Source: Adiantum capillus-veneris
Lineage: Eukaryota; Streptophyta; Polypodiopsida; Polypodiales; Pteridaceae
Assembly: GCA_014529385.2 (NCBI GenBank)
Contig: CM043970.1
Location: 44,916,279-44,980,278, forward strand
Length of the DNA stretch: 64,000 nt
Reading direction: 5' to 3'
This document shows, in pieces, positions 33,980-46,362 of the stretch (position 1 is its first letter; each line of letters starts with the position of its first letter). Made by a program: the position numbers and the translations under genes. Below the pieces are notes generated by a model. It was not told where the DNA came from and searched no databases. It saw nothing but the letters and a program-made list of their open reading frames with translations.

Positions 33980-34920
33980 TATAGTCGACTTGTACAATGC
34001 TTGCACCATCATTTTCAAACGTCCCAAAAAGTACAGAACAAGAAGCCTCCTTTCTAAAAGAAATGCTAGAACTTTCGAACAGTACTAGCTTTTTTTCGTG
34101 CCTTCCTATCCTAAAAGGCAATACAATTTTCTACTTGTCAAGCTCAACAACAAGGTATACCATTCCGTGACCATGGATAGCAATAGCTACCTTCGCTTAG
34201 ATGTGCTAACCTGTCTCGTGCTTTCGTTTCCCTTTATTGGCAATATATTCTTCCGCTTCTCCAAATCACATTAGTAGATAAGTTATAAGAGTTCAACACT
34301 TGATGTTTGTGGGGGCACCCGACGATGTCGATATGAGCATCTTTGCCTTTTGAAGTTCTATTGGTCTTCCTTTATGCATCTTTTTAGGGAAAAGCCTCAT
34401 TGTTTATTACATTTGAGTGGGTGGTAGAGCTTTGCTAGCTCTGCCATGGCCAAATATTTTCTTCTGCTTTCATCGCTATAGTGTCGATGATAAGGGTTTC
34501 TGCAATGTTAGTATAGCATCGCTATCATAGTCAATAACAGTGACTGTAATATTGGCACTTATGTCAATTGTATTAAAAATTCTTTTTTGAACATTTGTCG
34601 ACGTTTATATTGACACTACTGGAATAAAAATTCTAGTTCAACGACATTTGGTATTTTCATATATAGTCTTAAGAATCCCTTATAGTGTCACGACTAAGCT
34701 GAAAACATTCGAGGAGAGGATCTTAGCCAAATCTATAGCAAAAGCCTTTGAAAGGTGTGCCAAATGTTGGTTGGTTAATCTATCCACTTCTGCTCTACAA
34801 AGATGCATCCTTTTTAAAAATAATGGTAGAAGTGTCAAACAATGTCTCGTGGCTTTGTTTCCCTTCAATAGGCATGTCCAAAGGTAGTATATTCTTCTAG
34901 CACTGAAGTGGGGTTGATAG
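33980..34920. repeat. Dispersed repeat that served as LINE target
   Basis: Blocks here recur on both sides of the big nest: TGCTTGCACCATC and AAGAAGCCTCCTTTCTAAAA (33996-34050) recur at 35250-35340, 35455-35525 and 60241-60258. AGAAATGCTAGAA to AACAACAAG (34050-34150) recurs at 60552-60660. This copy is uninterrupted and acts as an empty-site reference for the LINE and the 287 bp insert. Its family is unknown. Confidence 0.6.
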
Positions 34921-35239
34921 AAGGATATTTCTCAAAAAAATTCATGCCTTTATTTAGAAAGAGGTATCATTAAAGGAGATTAAAAAGTTGTAAATGGTAT
35001 AGTCTTGGGCGTTCATTCTATGTAAAACTAGCTACTATCAAGTATGTTCAAGGGGTATTATCATATAGGACTTTTTTATAATACTCCTTGAACAAACATG
35101 ATAAGTAGTTTCACACAAAGTGAATGCCCTAAGATTCTTTTCTTGTCATGGCCAACATCAAGGTATACTGTACTTCATCAAGGTCTACCAATCAATCTTC
35201 ATCCAAATGTGGTCTACGACTTCCAGTTAGATAACTCAT

Positions 35240-35623
35240 ATAAGTCGACTTGTAGAATGCTTGCACCATCTTTTTTCAAATCTCTCTTTTCTTTAAAAAA
35301 AAAGGTGCAAATCACATGCTGCAGGAAGCCTCCTTTCTTTTTTTCCTTTTTTGCAAAACTCACAATAGTGAGTGGTTAGTATTAAGAACATCATAAATAT
35401 ACACCAACCTCAAGCTCAGACCTAGCCTTGAGGTTATCTCTCATATAAGTCGACTTGCACCATCATTTTTCAAATGTCCCTTTTCTTAGAAAAGTGCAAA
35501 TCACATGCTACAAGAAGCCTCCCCTTTTTTTTTGTTTTTTAGCAAAACTCACAATTGTGAGTGGATAGTATTAAGAACATTAGCAATATACACCAACCTC
35601 GAGCTTAGACCAAGCCTTGAGGG
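35240..35623. repeat. Tandem duplication, 189 bp period, of target plus LINE tail
   Basis: Two copies each contain target sequence (GCAAATCACATGCT), the AAGCCTCC site, a T-rich tract and the same LINE 3' end (GCAAAACTCACAAT to CCTTGAGG). The offset is constant at 189 bp (35307 to 35496, 35353 to 35542). This indicates duplication of the LINE/target junction after insertion. Confidence 0.75.
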
Positions 35624-35839
35624 TCAAAGGATTACAATTTCTATGCTCGACAGAGAAACCACAACTACTCCTAGGCTTTACTTATTACAAGATGTCATCA
35701 TGACATGTAATGTTCTAGACCGGTCCTCTGGGCCTTGTTTGCCTCTGATCATGTGGATCGTCACTTTGCTCTCTTGTATGATTTCACAAAAGCTTTCCGT
35801 AGCCAAATCCCCCTCCAACATGCGGTGGTTCCTTGCTTG

Positions 35840-36842
35840 TCAAATATGGTGAAAGAAGTAGTACCTGATTATTTGAGTGCAGACAAGAAGAGAAGGACTT
35901 CCCAACCTGTTACTACCAAAGAACATATCAGTCTTGAAGAACTTAATTTTCCATGTCCTTTGAATCCACTTGCATATTTTCCCAGCCATGCCACTGATTG
36001 CCTGGCATCCCATGCAAAGGTGGGCTATGTCTTCGCTAGCTATTCTGCACCTCGAGCAACGATTGGACCTGATTCCTCTTTCTTGTATCTTTACGCCCGT
36101 GCACCCCACATCACTTTCCACAAAAATGTCTTCATATACTAGGTCCACCTTGGCTTCCAGATGTTCTCCATGACTCCCTCCAACCATTTTTCCGTCCTGT
36201 GCCTCTTCCATAAATTTTTCAGGGGGCTACACCAATTAGCCTCGTGCATTTATGTATGGTAAATGTCTTTAGAAAGTGGTTTCCAAAAGAGGCTACTCCC
36301 GGTCCATCTCCAAGGGTCCCATTCAAAGTTGGATTTACAAATTGACATCACCACCTTATCAAGCTCTTTCATTACCCTATAGACTAGTAAGATCTCAAAG
36401 CCATTTAGTTGAATTTGAATGGCTAAAGAGTCAGTAGTTTTCCAACACTTCTTGTCGCCATCCCATAATTGCTCTAGTCGAACGAGCCCCTTATTATTCA
36501 CATTACTTGCCATTTCTATCCAATAGGGGCTTTGCGGTGGCCCCAATATTTTAGAGAGCCAAGGGGACCATTGCAAAATGGAGTTCTTAAAGTATCTGGT
36601 TGCTTCCTACCATTCCATAACCTCAGCTGCTCTTTTGCACTTCCTCATCCGTTCCCATGAGAGTTCACCAGATCTAAGATAAGACCACTTCGGGGTGAGA
36701 AGTTTGTCGTGCATCACAACCCCCTTCCACTTTTCCCCTTTCGATCCCATTTTTACTGCATCAAGCATTTCCTTCATCATGGTAGCCCAAGCTTGGTCCC
36801 ATTTAGCCAATGAGACCATAAATTTGGCACAAAGGGCCTTAG
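35840..36842 (-). pseudogene. LINE ORF2 3' part: post-RT region and zf-RVT domain
   Basis: Frames in order on the minus strand: ALCAKFMVSLAKWDQAWATM (36885 downwards; the first residues come from the gypsy edge), YLRSGELSWERMRK, then NVNNKGLVRLEQLWDG (36576-36250), then RCSRCRIASEDIAHLCMGC and KICKWIQRTWKIKFF (36211-35840). This is the usual LINE order from thumb to zinc-binding zf-RVT domain. Several frame changes and stops break it. The gypsy insertion at 36843 separates it from 57758-58140. Confidence 0.75.
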
Positions 36843-37219
36843 TGTCATAATAATCAATATCTATTCTCCTTAATGATTTTCTCATATTAAACTAATCATT
36901 TAATGTGGGGAAGTGCCAGGGGAGAAAAAGCTAGAATATTGGTTAAGCTAGCAGACCGGCCACAGCAGGGATCCAAAGGAGGGAAAATAGGGATCCAAAG
37001 GAGGGGCCATCTGCAAAAGAGCCATGTGCAACAATGGGCTAAAAAGACCCTAAGGTTCAGCCCATTAAGACTTCCAAAATGCTAAGGTTCCAAAATTCAA
37101 AGGTTATGTCCAAAGGTCAAACCTAGGGGAATTGGATGCTTTGTGTGTGTGAAAAAAAGTCTTTGCATATCCCTACATGGGAGGGGGCGAGCCTTTCTTC
37201 CAGGGGATGAGAGAGAAAG

Positions 37220-37267
<48 letters not shown>

Positions 37268-38462
37268 GCTCCCTTTACACAAGGGGAATTAGGGACACAT
37301 GTCAGCTCCCTAGCCCAGATGCCCACAAGGAGTACCCAATTCCTATTGGATGGCCTTAGAGGTGGACCAATGAGAATTAGGCTAGAGTAAATCTAGTTTA
37401 ATTAATTTAAAAACACTTAATAAAAGAACCAATGAGAATTAAGTCTCCTAGAAGACTATTGGACAATCTCCCAAGGGGTCCAATGAGCATTCAGGAGCCC
37501 AATGGCTTGCCTGATTCCTATTGGCCAGGAGGCAAAGGGGTCCAATGACAGTTTAGTTTAATTATTAAATTACCTAAAGCTCTCACAAAAGAGGAAAGGG
37601 GGACACATGTCAGAAGGCTATCACTTATGCTGCTTAATTGTGATAGACTTGACTTAGGGAGGTCCAATGAGGGCTAAGCAAGAGAAAATAGCAAGAGGGC
37701 TTGCCCAAGAGAGAGAGGGGGCTGATTTTTGCAAGGCATTATCACACACACACTCACACAATCTCATGTGTGAAGAAAGAGAAGACTATCTCTTCCCAAG
37801 CTTTAATGGAGAGCTCATCACCTACTCCAAGCTTGTGAGATAGAAGCCTACATCGACACACTCTTGTCTTGTGGATGCAAATCCAACCAAGAGCCAAGAT
37901 TCAATGAATGATCATCTCCTCTATCAAGCTAATTACTAAGCTAAAGCTATGCTAATATGAGTGATTATGTGAGGAGATGTACATCTTTCTCGTAAGATAC
38001 TCCTTCAATTCTTCCTCTTAATCTACTCTCATACCCTGCTAGCTCTCACCATCTTCAAAGGTGTGTGAGGTCTTGGGTCTGAGAACGGGGATAATTAAAG
38101 TTGTGTTTAGTAAGTGTTTTGCTTAGTGCATGAATCTTTCATCTTCATTGCACTAGCTAGTCTTGAAGGAACACAAAGAATTGTATTGTACAATGTCTCT
38201 CTGGATGGGAGAAACCATAGTACAAAGCCTTTGGAGGGGGGACTGGCTCCATGCAAATCCGGTCCTCAATTGTTGTCAATAGCTTAATTTCTCTCTCTTT
38301 TGAAAGTATTGTTGATGCTATCTAACTAGGTGTTATGCTTTTTGTTGCTCTCTCCACCCAAGCACTCTTGTAATTCTCATTATGAATCTATTCTAATGAA
38401 ATGCCCACTATGTTCATACTAATTTCCGCTACACATAAGTTTTAAGACCATTAAATATTACA
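36843..38462 (+). repeat. 5' LTR of the gypsy element
   Basis: 1620 bp. It contains a 44 bp (CA) tract at 37222-37265 that is only about 18 bp in the 3' LTR, and otherwise aligns along its length with 50745-51495 plus 56923-57757. Confidence 0.95.
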
Positions 38463-38463
38463 T

Positions 38464-38475
38464 TGGTATCAGAGC
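38464..38475 (+). promoter_or_regulatory. Primer binding site (tRNA-iMet) of the gypsy element
   Basis: TGGTATCAGAGC lies one base after the 5' LTR end. Confidence 0.93.
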
Positions 38476-38879
38476 ACAAGGTTTCTCTTTTCTTGCTCAA
38501 GAAGGGAGGTCCTCAAGCTAGCTATAAATGGTTGGTATTATTAATTGCCTTTGAGTAAGTAGAATAGGGATTTTTCAGCGTTGCAGTGTGCCTGCATTTG
38601 TGCAGTTAACGGGGCATCACCATCGAGAGATATGGTCTTAATAGTGGAGTCCTACGGGGCTTGCCTACGGCTTAACCACTATTGAGCTATTAGAAGCTTG
38701 ACAGGAGCTGGTGCTGTTTTGGTGTCGAAAGAGCCTCTCCTCTATTCCTTGCAATGAATGGTATTCGAGCCGCGGGTATAGTAGCTTGAGTGCTTTTTCT
38801 AAAGGGGTAAAGAGGAGTAGCAACTAGGACTTGAAGTGCCAAAGTACAACTAAAAAGTTTACACCTAAAAGTTGTTAGA

Positions 38880-39922
38880 ATGGCTGACAATAGTAAAGAG
38901 AGTGAAATTAATGTTCATAACTTTGATTTTGCTCATGAGAAAGCTACTAATGATGCTTCAATGCTTGTTAACTATCTTGTTTCTAGGCTTCAACAAGCCA
39001 TGGGCAATCCAGCTCTCCAAAGTGAAGTGCAACGGTAGCTCTGTGCTCACGGGATTCTCCAAGCTTATCACCATGACGAGAGAACACCTAGGAAGCCTCC
39101 TTGTGAGACTCCCAAAAGAGGTCTCTCTCCGATTCGGGAAGAAGAAGAGAATCCATACGAAGGGCTCAAGAATTTACTTCTTGATGATGCATCTCCTTCC
39201 CAAAGGAGAACTCAAGAGCCTCCATCGAAGGAACGAGAAAGAAGTGAGTCTCCCGCCACCTCGGCGGAGATAGCTCCACGAAGACGGCGGGCTAAACGCT
39301 CTCCATCACCACCAAAGCGGAGAAGACCATCACACTCTTCTCTACGCCATAATTCAAAGAGGGATGATAAAAAGCAAGAGAAGAAAAAGGCTAGAAAGAG
39401 GACACCCTCTTCTCCATATTCTTCATCCTCTTCCTCTTATGAAAGTGATGGTGAAGACAACGAAGATCAAGAAAAGACAAAGGCGAGAAAGAGGTCACCC
39501 TCTTCTCCACCTTCTGAAGAAAGTGATGGTGCAACCTTTGAACCATCAAAAAGAAGAGGCCATAGGAAATCCTATGCCGCATGGAAGAGGTCATCCAAGC
39601 TGAAGAAATTCAAAGAGGGAGGGAAGAGCATCTCTTTCCTTACCTATGATGGTACCTTTGGTGCTACGGACAAAGTCTTGGCCTTTATCCAGCAATTTGA
39701 TGCGGCGTTTGGAGATGAGGGCTTCACGGAGTCCTCTAAGCTACGCCATGTAGCTATGCACTTTCAAAAGTCCGCCAGGAAATGGTGGTCTAGCCTACGA
39801 GCCAACGGTGAAGCTCCATGAATATGGAAAGCTTTAAGAGCTTCCATTATGAAGAAGTTTTTGGCCACCGATACCAAAGACAAAGTACTCACCGAATGGC
39901 GAAGCTTAAAGCTCTCTCCCAA
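38880..39922 (+). pseudogene. Gypsy gag, 5' part, two nonsense codons
   Basis: The frame starts MADNSKESEINVHNFDFAHE at 38880. A TAG at 39036 follows 52 codons. The frame then continues through a basic Arg/Ser-rich linker (SPSPPKRRRPSHS, KKARKRTPSS) into the retrotransposon gag core (FLTYDGTFGATDKVLAFIQQ, MHFQKSARKWW). A TGA at 39819 replaces a codon in the gag core. At 39923 the CACTA element begins, and the frame is continuous with 46496 once one copy of the 3 bp target duplication is discounted. Both stops are single-base changes. Confidence 0.85.
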
Positions 39923-40180
39923 CACTACAAGAGGTTGTGTGCTCTTGTGACGCTGTTAGCGACGGAAATACACTGGGTTTTTATAACCCCCGGCGTCGCT
40001 AAAACCGTCGCTACGAGCGTCGCTACGAGAGCGTCGCTATATGCGTCGCTATGAGCGTCGCTATATAGCGACGCCCATAGCGACGGTCATAGCGACGATT
40101 ATAGCGACGTTTACACAGAAGACTATAGCGACGCTACAGAGCCATAAATAGCGACGGTTATAGCGACACCCGAGAGAATT
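39923..40180. repeat. Left terminal and subterminal region (GTCGCTA motif array)
   Basis: The terminal inverted repeat CACTACAAGAGG is followed from about position 25 by roughly a dozen copies of TAGCGAC / GTCGCTA in both orientations, often paired into small palindromes such as GCGTCGCTATATAGCGACGC. It is nearly identical to the end at 1-377. Confidence 0.92.
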
Positions 40181-40509
40181 TTTTTTTGGTGACAGGGCAT
40201 TGAATGCCCTGCCACCCATCAACCATATTGTACTTGATTCACTTTTTAAAAAAAGTGCAAGGGTAGATAATAGACCCAAAATAGTCACCCACAAGACGCA
40301 TTGTTTGCAAAATTGACAATTGTACACATCATAGGCAAAATGAATTGATTGGCAAATGTAATAATGACAATTGTACAACATCATAGGCATAAAGAATTGA
40401 TTGGCAAAAGGAACTGCGGTGACAAATGTAATAATATACAAGGTTCAAAAAGACGTATAAAATCCGTCTCATGATACATAAGCTATGAGAAACCCTAAAC
40501 TAATGCTAT

Positions 40510-41822
40510 CTAGCTACGGCTAAACTGACGTCGTCTAGTCAGACGTCTCATCGCGTCCAAGTGGCGTATCTGTCGGATTCTGCAAAAAAAGACAATAAGA
40601 CAGCTTTCAGTAAGTATAAACATATAACGACATTTATAAAACAATACAAAAAATAGAAAAGAGTAAACCCTAATACTAACCATGCCGCCGCGAGAACTGA
40701 GAATGTCCATCAGGGCGTTTAAGCCCTTCCTGCCTGCGTACTCGCGCTCGTACGGTGTGGGATCACGTCCTGTCATCGACCACTGTCAAAACATACAAAG
40801 ATTTCATTATGTTAGAATTAAAAAACTCATAAACCCTAAACTATCGAACATAAAGAGCAATGCGAAAACACTTACAAAATCGGCCTCAAATGATGCCCAT
40901 CCACCGCTCCCCAAGTGGTGCGAGCTCCCTGCCTCTACTCGCGCTCTGGCTGCATCCTTTTGTTGCTTCCACTTGTCGCGATTCTCGCGCGCTACTTTCT
41001 TCGCATTCTTCCAATATTCTTTGGCCAGCCAATCTGGCCTGTTCCACCCATTCTTGATTGCTTTTTGCAGTATTCGCGCATTCGAATCTTCATCAGGTCT
41101 TCATTGAAGCGCTGATCCCGTGTTGGAACAGGAAACTCATCATGAAGTATGTTGATGACTCTGTTTTTTAAATCACTTGGTACTTCACTCCATTTGTTTA
41201 GTATGTAGTGTCTAAACAGCTGAGAGCAAAGACCACGCATGCGCGAGATCACCTTCTTGCCGTCATCATCCATGATGATGCCGCCGCTGAAGTCGACGGA
41301 GTAAGGCAAGCCCTCTGGCCGATGACGCGTGAACCTGGGTTTCCCGGTAGGGGTCTCTAGCGGCGTGTCGATGGGGGTATGGACGTCAGGTGTCTCCACC
41401 GGCGTCTGGGCCCCGAAGCAAGGAGTGTCGAGTGGGGTGGGTCCTGGCGGAGTAGGTAGAGGTGTGTAGCTGCTAGGAACAGTCAGCCGTGCAATACCTG
41501 GCATAGATGGCGATGCTGTGGCTGGTGTAGGGGCGGGCAAAGAAGGGGAGGGTAAAGAGCCTCGTCGAACACGAGACGGTGTGGGGGCATCGGTGGCGGA
41601 ATCCCCACAACAACCGCCACCGCCACCACTAGAGCGCCGGTGTCTAGACGAGTGTGAAGCTCGTCTCGTCGACGTCGAATCTTCGGAGCGCGCCGAATGC
41701 TCCGAAAGAGAGGGAGATGCGGATGGAGTAGGAACGCGCGATGATGCGCTAGAGCGATGACGCTCCACGTACCACTGTCTCTACTGCGGTGACAAAGAAG
41801 AAAGAAACTCCTCATCATCCAT
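40510..41822 (-). CDS. tnpA-like plant transposase (three exons)
   Basis: Exon 1 41822-40876, exon 2 40782-40681, exon 3 40579-40510, with GTAAGT and GTTAGT donors and CAG acceptors. The protein starts MDDEEFLSSLSPQ. An early in-frame TAG follows, so the frame is open from about VERHRSSASSRVPTPS onward. It has a low-complexity Ser/Pro/Gly part (RRSSGGGGGCCGDSATD) and Thr-Pro repeats. A conserved helical block follows (SQLFRHYILNKWSEVP, NRVINILHDEF), then a basic segment (MREYCKKQSRMGG). The last exons read TGRDPTPYEREYAG and HLDAMRRLTRRRQFSRS. The layout matches the plant Ptta/En/Spm transposase family, thought to bind subterminal motifs. Confidence 0.7.
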
Positions 41823-41839
41823 ACCTGCATTAAACACAC

Positions 41840-42094
41840 GAATATTTAAACTTAATATTGAATGAATAGAGTAGACAATGACACAAAGACCATTAAATAC
41901 AATGACGTAATGACGCATATAAATACAATGACGCAATGAATTGAGTGATAGAAGAGGCAAGTCGAAAACTCAGAATTTTCAATCAAAAGATGTGAGCACG
42001 AGTAGAAAAGAGCGTTATACACCATGGAAGGTACTTAGAGAGCCAGAGCTTTTACAACACAGAGCAAAATTGTTCAAATACAATATTTGTGGCT
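41840..42094. other. Spacer between tnp2 and tnpA-like gene
   Basis: Short AT-rich non-coding spacer. Confidence 0.5.
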
Positions 42095-44327
42095 TTAAGA
42101 GATCTCTCTCTCATCCTCGCATAACTCAACATAACTTCCTATATCTATATAGAGCTCTCCGTTTAAACACATATCCTCTGTTTCCATTTGTAGCTCCTCT
42201 GCATGCACCCCATATAGAGTAGTAGCATCTTGATGCTCGTCTGGCACCACCGCAGCGGCTTCTGATTGAGCATCTTCTCTGATCTCCTCCATTGATGCCG
42301 TTGTGATTGGCACATGGTAGCCTTCATACGTCCTTGCACTACGAGGGGTACCTCTATGACGTACCACCAGTTTGATGTAGACTTTGTAGGATGAAATATT
42401 ACCTGCCAGAGCCACATAACTTACATGAGAGCTTTCAAGCACATAACTTGTAAAAGGGGGATGTTAACTATTTACATACTTACTTGTTCACAATGCTCGG
42501 GTAGTACGAAAGTGTCTCTTAGGTCAGTCCATTTCTTAGTAGAATCCACCTCAAGAAAACCAGACTCTCCTCTACGCACAGTAGCGTTGCGACCCTCCAT
42601 GATTATCTTGAACCATTGCACGTCGAACAAGTCGACAAAAAATCCTCTATAATCGATCCTCAAAATCTCCTGCAGCGTGCCGAAGTAAGTGAGTTCCGCC
42701 ACCACAGGATCTGCATCAGAGGAACGTCGTCCCAAAAAGCCGTCGCGTAACACATGATTCTCTGGAAGATACGCTTGATGACCTTCGTAGATTTGCTTCT
42801 TCAGTGAGGGCGCCCTACGTGCATTCAGTCTAGGTCCACATGTGACACATGCTCTGTATCCGCTTGTTTGAAGCCCTGCATGTATACACATGATAATAGA
42901 TCAACTATGGGAAAAAAAAAGATTTACAGTGTCTGAGTGAGGAGTGTCAATAGATCACCTGAGCATTCTGTTAGCCCGGGATAGTCGTGCATGGTCCACA
43001 TTAGAATGCCTCTGATCAAAGCATTCCGTCGTCCTGTGTGTCGGCTCATATCCACCACCTCTATGCCAATCCACAATTGTTGTAGCTCTTCCAGTAGTGG
43101 ACGAAGATACACATCCATATTCCCCACTTTATATCGCCCTGGCACAATCAAGCTTAGCCATAGGTGCCCCTTCTTCGTAGTCAACCACGGGAGAATGTTG
43201 TAGTTGACGATGACAACGGGCCATACACTGTAAGATGTTGATCTTTGACCAAATGGATTTACGCCATCGGTAGCCAGGCCTAAGCGCAAATTTCGAGCTT
43301 CCATGGCAAAATCCGACCATGTTCCATCTATATGTTTCAAGGCTGTGCAATCTGCAGGAATTCGTAGCACACCATCCGAAGATTTATTCTCCTCATGCCA
43401 TGATGCTAGGGTGGCCATGGACTTACATTCGAAGAAATTCTTGATGCGAGGAAGCAGAGGAAAATGTCGCAAAACCTTTTGTGGAATTTTTGTCCCGTGG
43501 AGATCTACTCAATATCTTTCGGAATCACATTTCGGACACTTCTCCATGTCTATGTATTCCCCTCTGAAAAGAATGCAGTCATTAGGACAAGCGTGGATAG
43601 AATTGTAATCCATCCCCAAGTTTCGCAAAATCTTTCTTGCTTCATCTCGGGAATCTGGCATCACATTGTCAGCTGGTAGTATGTGCTCTTTAAGCAATCT
43701 ACACAACATAAAAATACGATACAGTCGTGTAAAAATCTATCAGATCATTATACATTTAGAGTTTTATTAAAGTAAACTAATTGTAATAGATCACCTGAAA
43801 AGCGCAGTGACGCTAGTGTCACTCCATCCAAACTTTGCCTGCATGTTGAGAAGACCCAGGAGTGCTTTCAATCTAGACATACGTGCTCCATTATACAATG
43901 GCGTATCGGCTTCACTTTTCATATCATCATAGATAAGCCTTTCTGAATCCATGAGCGTCTCGATCATTTCATCAATCTCGGGCTCAAACATTGCCTCGTT
44001 GGGAATGTGCTCTGCATGATCATCCCCCGAGCTATCAGAGGCTACATCTTGTGGCCTCACATATGCTGCTTGACCAAAGCGCCTACGAACACGTCTATTG
44101 GGTTGCAAGATTGCTACTTGTTGGCCAGCGTCAAAGTCCGACGAGTTATAATTGGCAACAACTCGATCTATAATAGATGGATCGAACTCGCCAAATTTGT
44201 GAACGTGCTGCAAAGAAACACGTCTTGTCCGTCGCACAGCATGCTTGCATTGATTACAAGGACATAAGACCCTCGTTGAGAGATAGGTGTTTCGGTTGGA
44301 CGGTCCCACATCCTCGTCACTACTCAT
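42095..44327 (-). pseudogene. CACTA tnp2 transposase, N-terminal half fused to DUF4216
   Basis: Exon 1 (44327-43795): MSSDEDVGPSN, Transpos_assoc zinc motif LCPCNQCKHAVRR. Intron 43699-43794. Exon 2 (43698-42959): IHACPNDCILFRGEY (the tnp2 hallmark), KCPKCDSERY, then an in-frame TGA at 43509-43511, then Transposase_21 blocks RHFPLLPRIKNFF, ARNLRLGLATDGVNPFG, NMDVYLRPLLEEL and MWTMHDYPGLTECS. Intron 42876-42958. Exon 3 (from 42875): GLQTSGYRACVTCGP, then an abrupt jump near 42700-42760 into DUF4216 (EILRIDYRGFFVDLFDVQW). A last exon from 42417 reads HPTKSTSNWWYVIEVP and then frameshifts to an acidic tail. The D-MH-EKN block and DUF4218 are missing, so the cut activity is probably lost. Confidence 0.88.
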
Positions 44328-44389
44328 AATGAGGATAAAAATCTTATAACCTGGACAACAAATTTAATATTCTATTGGCATTCTTCATC

Positions 44390-44392
<3 letters not shown>

Positions 44393-44477
<85 letters not shown>
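44393..44477. repeat. (CT)n microsatellite upstream of tnp2
   Basis: About 85 bp of pure CT lies 66 bp upstream of the tnp2 start codon, in what would be its leader. Confidence 0.95.
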
Positions 44478-44479
<2 letters not shown>

Positions 44480-44779
44480 CTCACATTCTCTAGTCATGTC
44501 CAATCCCCGCACACCTCGGTCTAGAGGTGCACGGAGATCAGAACCACCGGGTTATAATCTCGTCTTTATTGGTCAATACCTATATTTGTGGGTACAAGAA
44601 ATCTACAGACCCACGTCTACATGATACTGCATGTAGTGGACAAAACCCCTTTGCCTCTTCTCTAGCTGTAGCACTTCATAGCATCTTAACATCTTTTCAC
44701 AGTAGATCTTTTCACTGTTCGTCTAACTCTAAACCCTAAACCGTAAGTAATTCTTGCGTGGACTCGATCTAACGTAAAT

Positions 44780-45660
44780 AAGCGTAAATCTAAATAAACG
44801 TAAATCTAACTAAAAATAAACATATATCTAATTTAACGTAAGTCTACATCTAACCTAATCTTTAACGTCTTTTGGGATAGTTTCCTACGACGTTAAAACT
44901 CTCTTCTTCTTGTGTGTGTGTGTGTGTGTGTGTGGGTAAACCTAAATAAACCTAAGTCTAATCTAATATAACATAAATCTAAATCTAACGTAAATTATGT
45001 TATATTAAAAACAAAGAACTAAACTAACAGGGATTATAAGAACCTTAAAACTGATTTAACACATAATTTTTCACATAACTCGGCAAGAGTTGGCATTCTC
45101 ATCACTAAAGATGTGAGAGTTAACTTCCGGCGGTGACGCTGCCCCATCTCCATCCACATCTGACGACAGCAATTGGCCCTTTAGACCGTTCTTGCTCTTG
45201 TTACTAACTTTGAAGTTGCTGTTGAATGACTAGAGGTTGTCTAGATGGTCATTGTGTCGGGGATGTAGTGACTCTTGCCGCCCTGAAGATCCACCTTCTT
45301 CCCTATCTTCTGAAGACATTTCACCAGTACTTTTGGATCGACGGAACCCACCATGAGTGAAGGCAGCAATACCCTATATTCCATTGAGGGCTTTCTTCAC
45401 CCGCTTCATGCAGGCATCACAATCTATGGAGACCTAAATCTAATCTAATATAATGTAAATCTAAATCTAGCGTAAATAAACGTAAATCTAATTAAAAATA
45501 AACCTAAATCTAATCTAATTTAACTTAAATAAACCTAAATCTAATTTAACGTAAGTCTACATCTAACCTAATCTTTAACGTCTTTTGGGATAGTTTCCTA
45601 CGATGTTATAACTGTCTTCTTCTTGTGTGTGTGCGCGTGTGTGGATGTGTGTGCGAATAA
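44780..45660. repeat. Direct duplication about 713 bp apart
   Basis: A block of about 130 bp (CGTAAATCTAA... to CTTTTGGGATAGTTTCC and a GT tract) occurs at 44800-44935 and again at 45510-45660. CTAAATCTAA-type short repeats fill parts of the spacer. No gene is seen. Confidence 0.8.
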
Positions 45661-45829
45661 AAAGAGATAAATGGTATAACCTTTCTATCACCCATGCCAA
45701 GTATGATAGATTGATTATGCCATTTCCCTCTTGAATAATAGGTCTTGAGTTCAACTCCTCGTCGGCTAGATCTTTAGGTCTTTTAATTTTAATTAGTTTC
45801 CTATGACGTTAAATTAGTTTCTCTCTCTT

Positions 45830-46050
45830 TCTCTCTTAATGTGTGTGCGTTTTTTTGGATCGTATGCATGTTTTCTCTCTCTTTTCCTCTCTCAATGTGT
45901 GCGTTTTTTGTTTATGCATGTTCTCTCTCTCTTTTCCTCTCTCAATGCGTGCGTTTTTTGTTTATGCATGCTCTCTCTCTCTCTTTTCCTCTCTCAATGT
46001 GTGTGTGCATTCTTTTTTTATGTATGTGTGTGTGCGTTTTTGTTTATGTT

Positions 46051-46092
<42 letters not shown>

Positions 46093-46188
46093 AACACTAT
46101 GTGTGTGTGTGAGAGAGAGAGAAAGAGGGGAAGGGAACATGAGAATGAGGAGAGGGAAGGAGCATACCTGGCTCTCCTTCCTCTCCTC

Positions 46189-46219
<31 letters not shown>

Positions 46220-46222
46220 GAG

Positions 46223-46273
<51 letters not shown>
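45830..46273. repeat. Short tandem repeats and CT/GT/GA microsatellites inside the CACTA right end
   Basis: About four copies of a 50-60 bp unit (CTCTCTCAATGTGTG ... TTTATGCATG) at 45830-46030 are followed by (CT) 46055-46090, (GT) 46188-46219 and (GA) 46226-46273. The overlapping ORFs (Cys/Leu/Ser-rich, then Arg-Glu) are repeat translations. Confidence 0.85.
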
Positions 46274-46275
<2 letters not shown>

Positions 46276-46362
46276 TTACCTGCTCCTTGCTTGAGGGCGC
46301 TGAAAAACTCAGATCTGAGATCCGAGTTTTTGGGCGCGCTCTGCTATTTTTTTAGCCCAGTC

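Noticed and set aside
45660-45790. SINE-like segment with GAGTTCAACTCC
   Set aside because: Only a weak B-box resemblance. No A box, tail or target duplication is convincing.
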